Origin: JBDSRX01 sp047445235 | Lineage (GTDB): Bacteria; Patescibacteriota; Dojkabacteria; J137 | Reading direction: 5' to 3' | Assembly (NCBI GenBank): GCA_047445235.1 | Contig: JBLGEO010000045.1 | Span: 1 to 40,275 of the forward strand | Length of the DNA stretch: 40,275 nucleotides | Shown: one piece after another, positions 31,201 through 37,850 of the stretch | Layout of the letters: each line of letters starts with the position of its first letter | Numbering within the stretch: position 1 is the stretch's first letter | Notes under the pieces: model-generated | What the model was told of the DNA's origin: nothing | The model's database searches: none | What the model saw: only the letters and a program-made list of their open reading frames with translations | Position numbers and translations under genes: made by a program

Positions 31201-32727
31201 GTTGATCCTGTAACTGGAAGCTCACCAACTTACACAACTTCAGTTAACTTTGCTAATAGTGAAGCAACAACAATATTGGCTACAAAATTATTTAAGGCTG
31301 AATCTGTAAGCATAAGAGTAAAAGATGGTGTAATAGAAGGAACATCTAATTTTGTTTCAGTAAGCTACGCTGATTATGTTATCTACTATGTCTCGGGAAA
31401 TGCACAAACTGGAGTAGCAGGCCAGCAGTTAGCAAACTCAATTAAAGTTATTGTACTAGATAGTCAGGGTAATCCAGCCTTAGACAAAACTGTGATATTT
31501 ACTGTTACAACAGGAGGAGGCTCAGTCGTATCTCCAAATACAGTAGATCAAACTACAGGAGAAGTAAGTACAACTTGGACGCTAGGTACTGCGGTGGGCA
31601 CTCAAAGTGTTGTTGCATCAGTTGATGGGTTGAGTACAACGATTACATTTACTGCAAGTGCTGTTTCAGATTCTGCTTCAATTATTACGGTTAGCCCACC
31701 AACAATAAGTACGTTCGAAAATTACTCCACTGAAGAAATTAATATATGTCTACAGGATCAATTTGGAAATCGAGTTGTTACAAATTTAGATAGAGCAATT
31801 AACTTGAATTCAACTTCCAGTACGGGAGAATTTGCTACATTAGTATCCGGGCCTTGGGGAATCCACACTGTAAACATTGTTACAGGTCAATCTTGTGCAA
31901 ATGTATTCTATAAAGATTCTACTGCTGGTAGTTATACATTTACTGCATCAGCAAACTCATTAACATCTGGAACAATCTCAATAACGGTAGCTGCATTAAT
32001 ACCAACATCAATTATAGTTTCGCCAGCTAACTTTACAATTAACGAAAATAATAGCCAACAAATGAGTGCAGTGGTGTACGATCAATTTAATCATTCAATG
32101 ATTAATATAAATTTAACTTGGGAAATGAACGATGCAAATGCAGGAACAATAACTCCAAATGGTCTTTACTCTCCAACGCATACTATAGGTACGTATACTA
32201 ACGCAATTAAAGTAAGTTATTCAGGATTAATTGCGTATTCTACACCTACAGTAACTACTCAGCCAGTTGAAGTAGTACCTACACCAGTAGTAGTGCCTGT
32301 ACAACCACAAATTACGCCAAGTGTACCTTCCACACCGACTGCACCAGTTGTTATTAACGTTGATCAAAATTACTTTAGCGATAACGGCGGAACTATTCCT
32401 GTAACAGTAGAGGTGCCAGTTGTGGCTGTACTGTCACCAAAGCAAGGAGCAGTAATTTTGAGTAACGGCCATATTAGTATTTCTGGGACTTCAATTCCAG
32501 ATCAAATAATTACTGTAAAAGACGGACAGAATAATACTTTAGGTTCTGTAACTTCGGATAAGAATGGTTACTGGAAGTTATTTTTGGGAAGAAATAAGTT
32601 TCCAACAGATCAAGGTACAATTAAGGCAACAGTATTCAACACAAGTGCTTCAACAACACCATTAACATTTGATTTTGCTCCAAGATCTATAGTTGAATAT
32701 GTATACGATTTAATTTTCAATAATTGA
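28234..32727 (+). CDS. Secreted Fn3/Ig-repeat surface protein, 1497 aa
   Basis: Residues 1-39 are a signal peptide ending near HISA. An N-terminal domain with YPAGYTGVSDPAYFLFDVG leads to an Fn3-like domain (STIEVGWNGLWD ... YSVYRSDNQAAYVL). About ten Ig-like modules follow, with the pattern ITAGTQFNITTITALDEFNN, FTNGVSTT and TLVKSET. Two modules resemble invasin-type Big_1 repeats. One late module has VFYKDSTAGSYTFTAS, the signature of the giant protein's array. After a Pro/Val linker, a final Ig domain (ISISGTSIPDQIITVKDGQ) resembles the one in the preceding gene. No anchor is seen. It is probably exported and held by other surface components. Its ATG overlaps the previous stop by one base. 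Confidence 0.88.
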   Translation: MNIFNRNKILKITQKLIIYSFGFFSFFSLFNLSALHISADSIFNLMGLVKYSDGNATQGGNASSPNSFAIARAYRSNIDGNIKNSNKPSDGRIYPAGYTGVSDPAYFLFDVGSSAWNPAPNAGDISITVLETYTGQNGWNGPSYVAGVKSILTQDDLKANGLDYNTSNAVMEQIPTPTLVTRSLSTIEVGWNGLWDNNSGLSGGADNNTVTGYSVYRSDNQAAYVLVGSANQTAGQSVSYEDSSVVLGHSYTYKLKVRFEWSAHSPAYYESIAEGSASAQISPETPNPDRIAFTTGEQSITAGTKSNVMIIQSRDVGGNDTPVLSDTTIDLSSNSNSVNKHFYSVDQALCTNNVISSVVITSGNSTAQFCYYDESANSSGWTLTAHKTNPPEGSWLDGTQNIVVNPAAIASFQMSLTSPQSNKTAFSGVNTLTAFDTYGNIKTNFNAATDNITFSFSPIDGTLSGLAGASSNLLNNISDFTSGVANVTSRIIFSGTSGNHTFTATSSTGKTITSNSIFIQPATATHLSVIVPASITAGTQFNITTITALDEFNNIDTNYNGNYVVNYSGPQNSSLGNSPAYTSPVNFTNGVSTTALSTTLVKSETTSINVTVGGLTGVSNQFTVQPEAATSLNVSAPATVTAGVDFNINPITAYDQFGNIDTNYTGTKTLNYSGPSTGPTSGSPRYTTQVAFVNGSSTTTLVTQLVKREVVAITIGDGNINGVTSSINVSAGQVGTISYVSGNNQTATINTFLADPFIVEVKDIFGNLKNNYPVPFVITKSNGFLSISNPLTASDGRASQSFRLGSVAGVDSDEVQVQIDGAVGSPIIFKATATPTGLANLLVSAPNTATAGVQFNLSLSLVDAQGNLISDFTGTKVISYSGASSSPSADTPNYTTSVDFTNGTASVPTTLVKVESVVLSLNIAADNLTGTSNPILVNPATTMNFTVVAPTTVQSGVSFNLVSIKTIDQFGNFSTDYNGEKTLVYSGPGVDPVTGSSPTYTTSVNFANSEATTILATKLFKAESVSIRVKDGVIEGTSNFVSVSYADYVIYYVSGNAQTGVAGQQLANSIKVIVLDSQGNPALDKTVIFTVTTGGGSVVSPNTVDQTTGEVSTTWTLGTAVGTQSVVASVDGLSTTITFTASAVSDSASIITVSPPTISTFENYSTEEINICLQDQFGNRVVTNLDRAINLNSTSSTGEFATLVSGPWGIHTVNIVTGQSCANVFYKDSTAGSYTFTASANSLTSGTISITVAALIPTSIIVSPANFTINENNSQQMSAVVYDQFNHSMININLTWEMNDANAGTITPNGLYSPTHTIGTYTNAIKVSYSGLIAYSTPTVTTQPVEVVPTPVVVPVQPQITPSVPSTPTAPVVINVDQNYFSDNGGTIPVTVEVPVVAVLSPKQGAVILSNGHISISGTSIPDQIITVKDGQNNTLGSVTSDKNGYWKLFLGRNKFPTDQGTIKATVFNTSASTTPLTFDFAPRSIVEYVYDLIFNN

Positions 32728-32778
32728 CAAATAAACTAAATAAGAATACTCTTTATTTAAATACTTAATTAAAATCAA

Positions 32779-33417
32779 ATGGAAAAGAAAACAAAAATAA
32801 TTATTGCCGTTGTTTCTTTAGTAGGATTTGTTGTAATAGTATTGGTAGCATTATTTATTCGAAATTCGACCCAGAATTCTCAAAAACCAGCGGTGGGTAA
32901 TCCCATCATTGAATCTTACAAAAATAATCTTCCCGATTTAGCAGCCAAAGCTACAAATTCTACAGATCCTAAAGCAATAAGAAATTATGCAGTTGCACTT
33001 TATGCTACTGGGGATTTGGAAAGTGCTAAGACGCAGTATCTAAGAGAAAAAGAGCTTAATCCTAATGATGCCATTCTTTATAATAATTTAGGAAATATTT
33101 ACCGAGATAGTGGTGAGTATCAAAATGCTGTGGATGCTTATCAGAAATCAATTGATTTAGATAAATCTCAACTAAATGTTTATATAAATCTAGCAAACCT
33201 ATATATTTATGTCTTACAAAAACCAGATTTGGGTTATGGTGTTTATCTAAAAGGAATTGAAAACAGCCCAAATAATAAAGAAGCATTATTACTACCTTTA
33301 GCTAATGCATATAAAGATGCAGGCCTAAAACAAAAAGCAATAGATACATATAATCAAATTCTTGCAATCGACCCTAGCAATGCTGCTGTAAAAGCTATTC
33401 TTGAAGGTCTAAAATAA
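32779..33417 (+). CDS. Membrane-anchored TPR protein, 212 aa
   Basis: Residues 6-27 form a single membrane helix after a short Lys-rich N-terminus, so the repeats probably face outwards. From about residue 60 there are roughly four tetratricopeptide repeats, such as AVALYATGDLESAKTQYLRE, LYNNLGNIYRDSGEYQNAVD, and the last with LANAYKDAGLKQKAIDTYNQ. TPRs mediate protein-protein binding. It is the last gene of the plus-strand surface locus, 51 bases after the Ig-repeat gene, and could help assemble or export those proteins; that is inferred from position only. An AT-rich imperfect hairpin lies in the short gap before it. Confidence 0.85.
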   Translation: MEKKTKIIIAVVSLVGFVVIVLVALFIRNSTQNSQKPAVGNPIIESYKNNLPDLAAKATNSTDPKAIRNYAVALYATGDLESAKTQYLREKELNPNDAILYNNLGNIYRDSGEYQNAVDAYQKSIDLDKSQLNVYINLANLYIYVLQKPDLGYGVYLKGIENSPNNKEALLLPLANAYKDAGLKQKAIDTYNQILAIDPSNAAVKAILEGLK

Positions 33418-33460
33418 GATAAGAAGTTAGGGCAGTTTATAACATTACTTGTTCCTGATT

Positions 33461-34450
33461 TTATTTAACCACCGGGAAAGTTGCAGTTGTTGTCTTTTTC
33501 TTTTCTTTATCTTTTTTTCTCATTTTTAGCTCATACCTAACCAACGCGATAAACATATATATCATTCCTAAAATGCTTATTTCGTATTCCAAAGCAACTT
33601 TATCTATTAGTGCTAACATGGCATCTCTATCTTTAATTATAGGTAGTTCATCCTTATTAATTCTTTTATATATCCATTCTATATATGCTGGTGGAACTTT
33701 ATCTGGTGTTAGATAATATCTGACATTTTCAACTGTTGAAGCAGCTATTTCTAAGGACGGATTTATATTCATGTCTTTATAGTCTACTTGATGCAACTTA
33801 AATGTCGGATTACTATAATCACTTTCATTATAAAACTTTTGAATTTGTTCAAAAGTTTGATCTTTAAAGATTCCATTGTAGCTCCTACTATAATAGCCAG
33901 CACTGACATCTCCAATTACAATTGATCTAGTAATTTCGTAAAATTCTGGATATAGTTTTCTTAATTTATCAATTGAGTCAACACCTTCAACTGAAGCAAA
34001 CTCAGCAATATCTAAAGCAAAATCCTTAACTAATGTTTCGGGAAGTTCAAGATCATAAACATGTGTATATTCATGTACCATATTTGAAATCAGAGTATCT
34101 ATTTCTTCAGTGCTAGGATTGGAGTCTCTAATTTCAATTATATTATCTTTATCGTCAACCCTGCCTGCTGCACTTGAACTATCACTTAACTTACGAAAAC
34201 CATTTATATAACTTACAAGCTCATCAGACATACCTAAAACTTTTGCCATTTCTGAATAAAGTTTTATTTTTTCTTCCTGGGTTAAGTTTTCATTTAGTTT
34301 CAAATTATCACCTACAATTAATTCTAATGGGATTTTATAATCATTTGCCAGATAAAATTTATCCAATTGCATAGAATCTACTTTCCCAAAAGCTAATGCC
34401 GCAAGGGTACCAATTACAGGGAGCATTTTTATTGCCTTTTCTATCTTCAT
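33461..34450 (-). CDS. Putative membrane-anchored HEXXH metallopeptidase, 329 aa
   Basis: The motif MVHEYTHVYDL places HEXXH at residues 126-130, the zinc site of many metallopeptidases. Glu150 (DIAEFASVEG), 20 residues later, is a plausible third ligand as in gluzincins. A hydrophobic stretch at 8-21 could be a signal or anchor. Another at about 289-306 (EISILGMIYMFIALV) is followed by a strongly basic tail (KMRKKDKEKKK), suggesting a cytosolic C-terminus. The remaining sequence matches no family I can name. It is convergent with the TPR gene across a 43-base gap without a clear terminator. The gene is certain; peptidase activity is a motif-based guess. Confidence 0.65.
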   Translation of the reverse strand: MKIEKAIKMLPVIGTLAALAFGKVDSMQLDKFYLANDYKIPLELIVGDNLKLNENLTQEEKIKLYSEMAKVLGMSDELVSYINGFRKLSDSSSAAGRVDDKDNIIEIRDSNPSTEEIDTLISNMVHEYTHVYDLELPETLVKDFALDIAEFASVEGVDSIDKLRKLYPEFYEITRSIVIGDVSAGYYSRSYNGIFKDQTFEQIQKFYNESDYSNPTFKLHQVDYKDMNINPSLEIAASTVENVRYYLTPDKVPPAYIEWIYKRINKDELPIIKDRDAMLALIDKVALEYEISILGMIYMFIALVRYELKMRKKDKEKKKTTTATFPVVK

Positions 34451-34526
34451 AAATTTAAGTATATCGATATATTTGCAAAAAGAATATCGAATTAATTAAG
34501 TTAAGAGTTGTGTCTGACTTGCTCAT

Positions 34527-35819
34527 TTACAATCTCATACCAAAACCTTCCTCTCTAATTTGATCTTCTTTTAATCCCATACCTCTAAACTGCTTTAGTA
34601 GAGCTTTCGCCATTCCTACTGGACCACAAATCATTATTGCAGCATCATTTAAACTTCCGACTTTTTTTTCAATATATTTTGCAGTTATAAAACCATCTCT
34701 CACATCGTAATGATGGTAAAGCTTTACTTTACTACCTTTAGTTAGTTCATCTAATTCAGTATTATATTCACATTCAGATTCATTCTTTTCTACATAAAAT
34801 AGACTAATCTCCTTTTCACTTTTTGTTTCTATTGCATACTTAAGCATACTCAAAAATGGTGCTACACCAATCCCTCCTGCAATCCAAACTTGCTTTTTGT
34901 ATTTAGAAACACTATCCCAGTTAAAATCTCCGTGTGGACCCCAAATATGTACAGTATTACCTGGCTTTATAAGACCAGCTCTTTTTGTATAATCTCCCAA
35001 AGCTTTTATAGAAACTCTAATATTATTATCGTTAACACTTGATGTAATTCCAAATGGATGAGCTTCGTTTGGTAACTCTTTACTATCCATTACAGACATA
35101 AAAATATATTGTCCCGGAATAAAATTTAACTTTCCTTTTTCTGGCTCCATATATACTTCTGTTACTAATCCGATAGGATTAACCTTTACAACTTTAAATT
35201 TCTTAGCAAGGAATGGATAAACTAATTCTTTGTATAGAAGTGAAATTATTCCGATTAAGATTATTGTTAACATCCATCCTTCTCTAAATGAAATTCCTGG
35301 AGATCTTTGTGAGTTAGTATAGTCTAAGAAAACATGATAAGAAGCGAATAGATAAACTACAACCATAAGAAGGTGTGTAAATTTCCACCACCTGTAAGAC
35401 ATTTTTACAAATAAAGTAAGTATTACTAAAAGTAGTAAAAGCCAAAATGCATATATTCCCCAACTAAAAAATTCGATTGAACCTGGTAGAAAGTATCTTT
35501 TTATAGTATCAATACCTGCAAATTTTTGTAGCATTAACAATGTAGGGTGAGCAAGTATTATCATTGCACCTAACTTACCAATGTAACTATGAAATCTGTA
35601 AACAACATCCAAACCTCCAGAAAACTTTTCAAATATTTTTAATCTTGTGGAAGAGATAAACTCAAAACTCATTAGAGTTATTGCAAGAATTCCAGCTATT
35701 GCTCCAATATAAGTTGGAATATTTGCAGTGGTAAATTGTCCTTCGTCCATTACCCAAAGTATTATTGAAAATGCTGCAACGATAAATACTAGAAGAGTAG
35801 GCCTATCAAAAAGCTTCAT
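34527..35819 (-). CDS. Ferric reductase-like flavocytochrome (FRD/NOX family)
   Basis: This should move electrons from NAD(P)H through FAD and two haems across the membrane. The N-terminal 200 residues hold about six membrane helices. The haem-ligand pairs His77/His91 (RFHSYIGKLGAMIILAHPT) and His149/His162 (FTHLLMVVVYLFASYHVF) have the expected spacing. The C-terminal half is a ferredoxin-reductase-type domain with FAD motif HPFGITSS (254-261), NAD(P) motif AGGIGVAP (314-321) and CGPVGM, ending EEGFGMRL. The length of 430 residues matches predicted bacterial ferric reductases. Roles could be iron reduction, oxygen scavenging or redox balance. It appears to be a single gene. Confidence 0.9.
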   Translation of the reverse strand: MKLFDRPTLLVFIVAAFSIILWVMDEGQFTTANIPTYIGAIAGILAITLMSFEFISSTRLKIFEKFSGGLDVVYRFHSYIGKLGAMIILAHPTLLMLQKFAGIDTIKRYFLPGSIEFFSWGIYAFWLLLLLVILTLFVKMSYRWWKFTHLLMVVVYLFASYHVFLDYTNSQRSPGISFREGWMLTIILIGIISLLYKELVYPFLAKKFKVVKVNPIGLVTEVYMEPEKGKLNFIPGQYIFMSVMDSKELPNEAHPFGITSSVNDNNIRVSIKALGDYTKRAGLIKPGNTVHIWGPHGDFNWDSVSKYKKQVWIAGGIGVAPFLSMLKYAIETKSEKEISLFYVEKNESECEYNTELDELTKGSKVKLYHHYDVRDGFITAKYIEKKVGSLNDAAIMICGPVGMAKALLKQFRGMGLKEDQIREEGFGMRL

Positions 35820-35940
35820 AGGGAGTATTAATAATTATTTACAGTTAGTATATTCCTAATTAAGTAAGAATTGTATATTGCTTATGTCTATGTAATATTT
35901 GTTCAGAAATAGACCCACAAACCCTATCATCACTCATTAA

Positions 35941-35952
35941 TTCTGATATAAT
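35941..35952 (+). promoter_or_regulatory. Extended -10 promoter of the 241-aa protein gene
   Basis: TTCTGATATAAT contains an extended -10 (TGA followed by TATAAT, 35947-35952) and no good -35. The same 12 bases occur before tRNA-Val. Confidence 0.55.
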
Positions 35953-35978
35953 TTTGTATTATTTTATTTCTCTAAATT

Positions 35979-36704
35979 ATGAAGAAAGGTATTTTAATTG
36001 GACTAGGACTACTCTTAGTTTGCTGCTGCTGTTCTGTAGTAGTTGGTAGTATATTATTATTCACAAGTGCAAGTGGTTATGTCGAATTTAATGGTAGATG
36101 TGTGCATAAAGGTTTAAATGCTAATCCAACAACTGGACCATGCGCAACAATGATGGGTGATTTAGACCCAAAGACAACAACAGTACCTCCAATGATGGGA
36201 ACAACACCTACACCAGTCCCACAGCCTCAAACTAGTGGTACAAAAACTTATACAGGAAAGAACGTAGCTGATTATTCGTTTACATATTCAGATAAATTTT
36301 TCTTGGATGACTCCGGAGCGATTGTTTATGTATACAAGAAAGATCCAAAACTAAATGTTTCTGGAGACTTTAATGATAATCTAAACATTACTTCTGCAGA
36401 TACTGCTTTAGTAGTTACCCAAACAAGCTGTACTTCTTATGCAAACGATCTAATTGCAAGTATTGGTTCTAGTTTAAATGTTGATGAAAGTTCTTTAGAA
36501 ACTAAGGTTGATACAATCAACGGATTAAAAGTCTGTGGAGTAAGATGGAATGCAAGTATTAATGGAACAGATTTTAAACAAGAACAGTATGTGTTCTCTG
36601 ATACTAAGAATGATAAGAATTATATCCTTACTGTTTCTTTAGCAGACTCAAGTACGAACGGAAGTTTGTTTGCTGATATCGTTAATTCGTTTGAAACTAA
36701 ATGA
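35979..36704 (+). CDS. Membrane-anchored extracytoplasmic protein with CCCC helix, 241 aa
   Basis: The N-terminus MKKGILIGLGLLLV-CCCC-SVVVGSILLF is one membrane helix carrying four adjacent cysteines (residues 15-18). These could be acylated, bind metal or form disulfides. A short segment with paired cysteines (GRCVHKG...GPCATM) and a Thr/Pro-rich linker (to about residue 85) follow. The C-terminal domain (KNVADYSFTYSDKFFLDDSG ... YILTVSLADSSTNGSLFADIVNSF) resembles the PsbP/DUF1795-type beta folds common in lipoproteins of small-genome bacteria. It is not a typical lipobox. Function is unknown. Confidence 0.8.
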   Translation: MKKGILIGLGLLLVCCCCSVVVGSILLFTSASGYVEFNGRCVHKGLNANPTTGPCATMMGDLDPKTTTVPPMMGTTPTPVPQPQTSGTKTYTGKNVADYSFTYSDKFFLDDSGAIVYVYKKDPKLNVSGDFNDNLNITSADTALVVTQTSCTSYANDLIASIGSSLNVDESSLETKVDTINGLKVCGVRWNASINGTDFKQEQYVFSDTKNDKNYILTVSLADSSTNGSLFADIVNSFETK

Positions 36705-36717
36705 TAAATCTTAGCGA

Positions 36718-36734
36718 GTCCGCCTAAGGCGGAC
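36718..36734. repeat. Perfect hairpin GTCCGCC-TAA-GGCGGAC
   Basis: Seven-base perfect arms around TAA, GC-rich in an AT-rich gap, 13 bases after the 241-aa protein gene stop. There is no T-run, so it is not a classic terminator. It is more like an intergenic repeat, though it may still slow transcription. Confidence 0.6.
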
Positions 36735-36752
36735 GAGCTTTAGATTTCCTTT

Positions 36753-36780
36753 ATCCCGAGGAACGAAGTGATCTCGGGAT
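36753..36780. repeat. REP-like hairpin with GAACGAAGTGAT loop
   Basis: The arms ATCCCGAG and CTCGGGAT are perfect and enclose a 12-base loop. The loop size and the GA-CG-AGT pattern are related to the GAGCGGAGTCGA elements at 268 and 37596. Confidence 0.65.
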
Positions 36781-36831
36781 CTTGATTCTTTTGTCAAGTT
36801 TAGACTTGAAATTGAGTACAAGATGAGTTTT

Positions 36832-36843
36832 TTCTGATATAAT
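36832..36843 (+). promoter_or_regulatory. Extended -10 promoter of tRNA-Val
   Basis: TTCTGATATAAT, with TATAAT at 36838-36843, ends 18 bases before the tRNA 5' end. No good -35 is seen. Confidence 0.6.
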
Positions 36844-36861
36844 CATTCCACGTTAGGTTTA

Positions 36862-36935
36862 GGGCGCTTAGCTCAGCTGGTTAGAGCATCTCGTTTACAC
36901 CGAGGGGGTCGGGGGTTCGAATCCCTCAGCGCCCA
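36862..36935 (+). tRNA. tRNA-Val (TAC), CCA not encoded
   Basis: The acceptor stem GGGCGCT pairs with AGCGCCC. The D arm is GCTCAGCTGGTTAGAGC. The anticodon stem TCTCG/CGAGG has loop TTTACAC, giving TAC. The T arm is GGGGG-TTCGAAT-CCCTC. After discriminator A (36935) the sequence is TTAAT, so the CCA end must be added by an enzyme. Confidence 0.96.
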
Positions 36936-36955
36936 TTAATTAAAACTTTTGATTA

Positions 36956-37546
36956 ATGGCAACTTCAATTAAATCTACTAAACAATACCCAGAGAAGATC
37001 TTTATAACACAATCTGACTTTATAGATTGGATGGAGAAAAACCATGATAAAGAAGATGGTGTTTGGATAGTAATGTATAAAAAAGCATCTGGAAAACAAT
37101 CAATTAATTATGACTTGGCTCTTGAAGTTGCTCTTTGCTACGGATGGATTGATGGAGTTTCAAATAGAATTGATGAAGAGAAATATAAACAAAAATTTAC
37201 TCCCCGAAGAGAAAAAAGTATTTGGTCTAAAGTAAACCGAGAAAATATAGCAAGGCTAACAAGCGAAGGCAAAATGAAGCCATCAGGAATTGCAGAAGTT
37301 GACAGAGCTAAAGCAGATGGGAGATGGGATGCCGCTTACGATTCTTCTGTAACAATGAAAGCTCCTGAAGATTTTTTAAAAGAACTTTCTAAGGATAAAA
37401 AAGCTGAAGAGTTTTATAAGACTCTAAGTAAAACAAATCTCTACGCAATTCACTTCAGATTACAAACCGCAATAAAGCCAGAAACAAGAGCAAATAGAAT
37501 GAAAATACTTCTAGAAATGCTTAATAAAGGAGAGAAGTTCCACTAA
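36956..37546 (+). CDS. YdeI/OmpD-associated (OmdA) family protein
   Basis: This 196-residue cytosolic protein matches the YdeI/OmdA family. It has an N-terminal FITQSDFIDWMEKNHDKEDG segment, the hallmark ALCYGWIDG, then FTPRREKSIWSKVN and the ERA-like helix DRAKADGRWDAAYD. The C-terminal part carries the helical PEDFLKELSKDKKAEEFYKT and TRANRMKILLEMLNKGEK motifs. Relatives have been linked loosely to envelope stress and bacteriocin protection, but the biochemical role is unclear. The ATG lies 20 bases after the tRNA-Val end with no Shine-Dalgarno site, and it is probably co-transcribed with the tRNA. Confidence 0.88.
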   Translation: MATSIKSTKQYPEKIFITQSDFIDWMEKNHDKEDGVWIVMYKKASGKQSINYDLALEVALCYGWIDGVSNRIDEEKYKQKFTPRREKSIWSKVNRENIARLTSEGKMKPSGIAEVDRAKADGRWDAAYDSSVTMKAPEDFLKELSKDKKAEEFYKTLSKTNLYAIHFRLQTAIKPETRANRMKILLEMLNKGEKFH

Positions 37547-37555
37547 CCTATAATC

Positions 37556-37613
37556 ATCCCTCGACTCCGCTCGGGAAGACACGACGTGTCATGGTGAGCG
37601 GAGTCGAACCATG
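37556..37613. repeat. Head-to-head REP pair (BIME-like)
   Basis: TCGACTCCGCTC (37561-37572) and its exact reverse complement GAGCGGAGTCGA (37596-37607) face each other around the perfect palindrome GACACGACGTGTC (37578-37590). Each core also has its own short stem: TCCC/GGGA and CATGGT/ACCATG. Bases 37556-37576 equal the reverse complement of alaS bases 264-284. Confidence 0.85.
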
Positions 37614-37670
37614 GTTGTTTTTCACTAATCTTACGCCACTCTGTTTTCTTTATAACTAGCTATGAATATA

Positions 37671-37760
37671 GGTGGGCATTGCCAACCAAAATCTAAATCT
37701 CGGTACGCTCTCTAAGATTTAAGGCTGTAACCGCCGTGCGGTAATATGTACCCCGATTTT
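37671..37760 (+). ncRNA. Possible structured RNA segment
   Basis: Hairpins can be drawn at 37671-37687 (GGTGGGCA/TGCCAACC, one mismatch), at about 37690-37719 (AATCT/AGATT ends) and at 37730-37742 (ACCGC/GCGGT). CGGTAC (37701-37706) could pair with GTACCCCG (37748-37755). It matches no RNA family I know and its direction is a guess. Confidence 0.25.
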
Positions 37761-37850
37761 CACTATAATATATAGATTTAATATAAAAGCTAGTATAATA
37801 AGTTGCTATTCAACTGTTAACTATGAACTATTAACTTTTAACTTGAAATT

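Larger units (their letters stand above)
37547..37850. other. Gene-free gap with repeats, structured segment and murA promoter region
   Basis: This 304-base gap has three parts. A REP pair lies at 37556-37613, a segment rich in inverted repeats at 37671-37760, and an AT-rich part with two perfect TATAAT boxes (37764-37769 and 37794-37799) before murA. Neither TATAAT has a recognisable -35. No coding frame is credible. Confidence 0.7.

Noticed and set aside
1271..33417. Possible alternative code (TGA as Gly or Trp), as in some CPR groups
   Set aside because: TGA ends the genes at 1798 and 32727 at sensible places, no long frame needs TGA read-through, and Trp is TGG throughout.
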